NCBI GenBank assembly: GCA_963782985.1 | Contig: CAWALU010000006.1 | Span: 620,001 to 684,000 of the forward strand | DNA from: CAVSWT01 sp963782985 | GTDB lineage: Bacteria; Bacteroidota; Ignavibacteria; Ignavibacteriales; Ignavibacteriaceae | Length of the DNA stretch: 64,000 nucleotides | Direction of reading: 5' to 3' | Part shown: positions 63,516-64,000 of the stretch, one piece after another | Layout of the letters: every line of letters begins with the position of its first letter | How positions within the stretch are numbered: position 1 is the stretch's first letter | Notes under the pieces: generated by a model | Seen by the model: the letters and a program-made list of their open reading frames with translations, nothing else | What the model was told of the DNA's origin: nothing | The model's database searches: none | Made by a program: the position numbers and the translations under genes

Positions 63516-64000
63516 TTATTTGCCCATAAAATAATTTTTAACATAGTCTCTTGCTTCTACCGTTTCTATTTCTCCAACTCCAACTGCTAATCCCATGGGG
63601 GGGATAGAAGCTTTTTCTAATTTATCAAACATCGTTTTGTAAATTTCTTTTTCAATTTTGGACATATCTTTACCGGGGAAATGTTTTTTATATACCGTTA
63701 TCTCACTTGCCAGCCAGGGAATAGAGCCGCTATTTTTTATCACCTTTGTATAATGACGAAGTTGAGTTTCTGTATAATATGCAGTGTATTCAACGCTCAT
63801 CTGCGGGAAAAAAGCAAAATAAATTTCATCAAAACCTTTATAATCAAACCTATCCCATAAACTATCTTGTGCACAATAATTCCAATATGAATGCGCTATC
63901 AACTTGCCATGGAAATTTTCTTTTACAGCATCTCTTATTTTATTTTTTACCACTTGTGCAAAAGCAAGTATCTGCTCATTAGAATAATTAGACAAAAAAC
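63516..64000 (-). CDS. Uncharacterised protein, 5' end cut by window edge
   Basis: The frame is open to the last base, so the TTG at 63995 need not be the start. The visible about 160 residues include AHSYWNYCAQDSLWDRFDYK, FDEIYFAFFPQMSVEYTAYY and a final ARDYVKNYFMGK. No family was recognised. The composition is soluble with several aromatic residues. It converges on acnA across the shared terminator. Confidence 0.6.
   Translation of the reverse strand, partial: FLSNYSNEQILAFAQVVKNKIRDAVKENFHGKLIAHSYWNYCAQDSLWDRFDYKGFDEIYFAFFPQMSVEYTAYYTETQLRHYTKVIKNSGSIPWLASEITVYKKHFPGKDMSKIEKEIYKTMFDKLEKASIPPMGLAVGVGEIETVEARDYVKNYFMGK

Noticed and set aside
1..64000. CRISPR arrays, prophage, transposase genes, rRNA or replication origin
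   Set aside because: No regularly spaced repeat array, integrase, IS-type frame, rRNA sequence or DnaA-box cluster was seen on either strand.

Overview
The window looks like an AT-rich chromosome segment from the Ignavibacteria / Chlorobi-Bacteroidetes side of the tree. The assignment is tentative. It rests on a type IX secretion (T9SS) C-terminal sorting domain with the NYPNPFNP signature (end of the first gene), a PorV/PorQ-family outer-membrane protein, a two-component-type propeller receptor fused to a PP2C phosphatase, and low-GC coding. No phage, IS transposase, CRISPR array or rRNA operon is visible. No gene-free gap exceeds about 300 bases.

Layout. 1-4.2 kb: 3' end of a T9SS cargo gene, its hairpin terminator, and a propeller/SpoIIE-phosphatase sensor. 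4.4-13.4 kb (minus strand): fbp, a heterodimeric ABC exporter, serS, the relic of a GxxExxY gene, and leuS. 13.5-20.1 kb: lysA, tRNA-Ser(UGA) with a decayed partial copy beside it, a HisN-like phosphatase, a membrane protein, and the oxidative pentose phosphate genes gnd-zwf-pgl. 20.1-24.4 kb (minus): a compact four-gene operon with a GldL/TolQ-like membrane protein, a GldM-like single-span periplasmic protein and two paralogous outer-membrane barrels. This is the best candidate for an undescribed envelope machine. 24.7-28.5 kb: a GH13 enzyme, two decayed glycosyltransferase genes and a PLP decarboxylase. 28.6-35.9 kb: a radical SAM protein, a TlpA-like lipoprotein, DUF2905, PorV/PorQ, gpmA, nhaA, an SMP-30-like protein and small genes. 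36-43 kb (minus): sufB-C-D-S-U-DUF59, then a bacilliredoxin and an IscR-like Rrf2 regulator. 43.2-58.1 kb: surface-polysaccharide genes (glycosyltransferases, methyltransferases, YfhO-like protein, flippase). 58.3-64 kb: a GroES-like protein, three tiny genes, an NtrC-type regulator, aconitase and a partial gene.

How the genes work together. Central metabolism (fbp, gpmA, gnd/zwf/pgl, aconitase), translation (serS, leuS, tRNA-Ser) and Fe-S assembly are intact and ordinary. The envelope side (T9SS cargo, PorV/PorQ, the 20-24 kb operon, the polysaccharide locus) is the lineage-specific part. A striking feature is the concentration of single-base frameshifts: about nine between 44 and 56 kb and one at 26.9 kb, while the roughly thirty-five other long genes are intact. 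Several lie in short A or T runs, so consensus error is possible, but the restriction to glycosylation genes and one lipoprotein also fits decay, strain mixture or phase variation.
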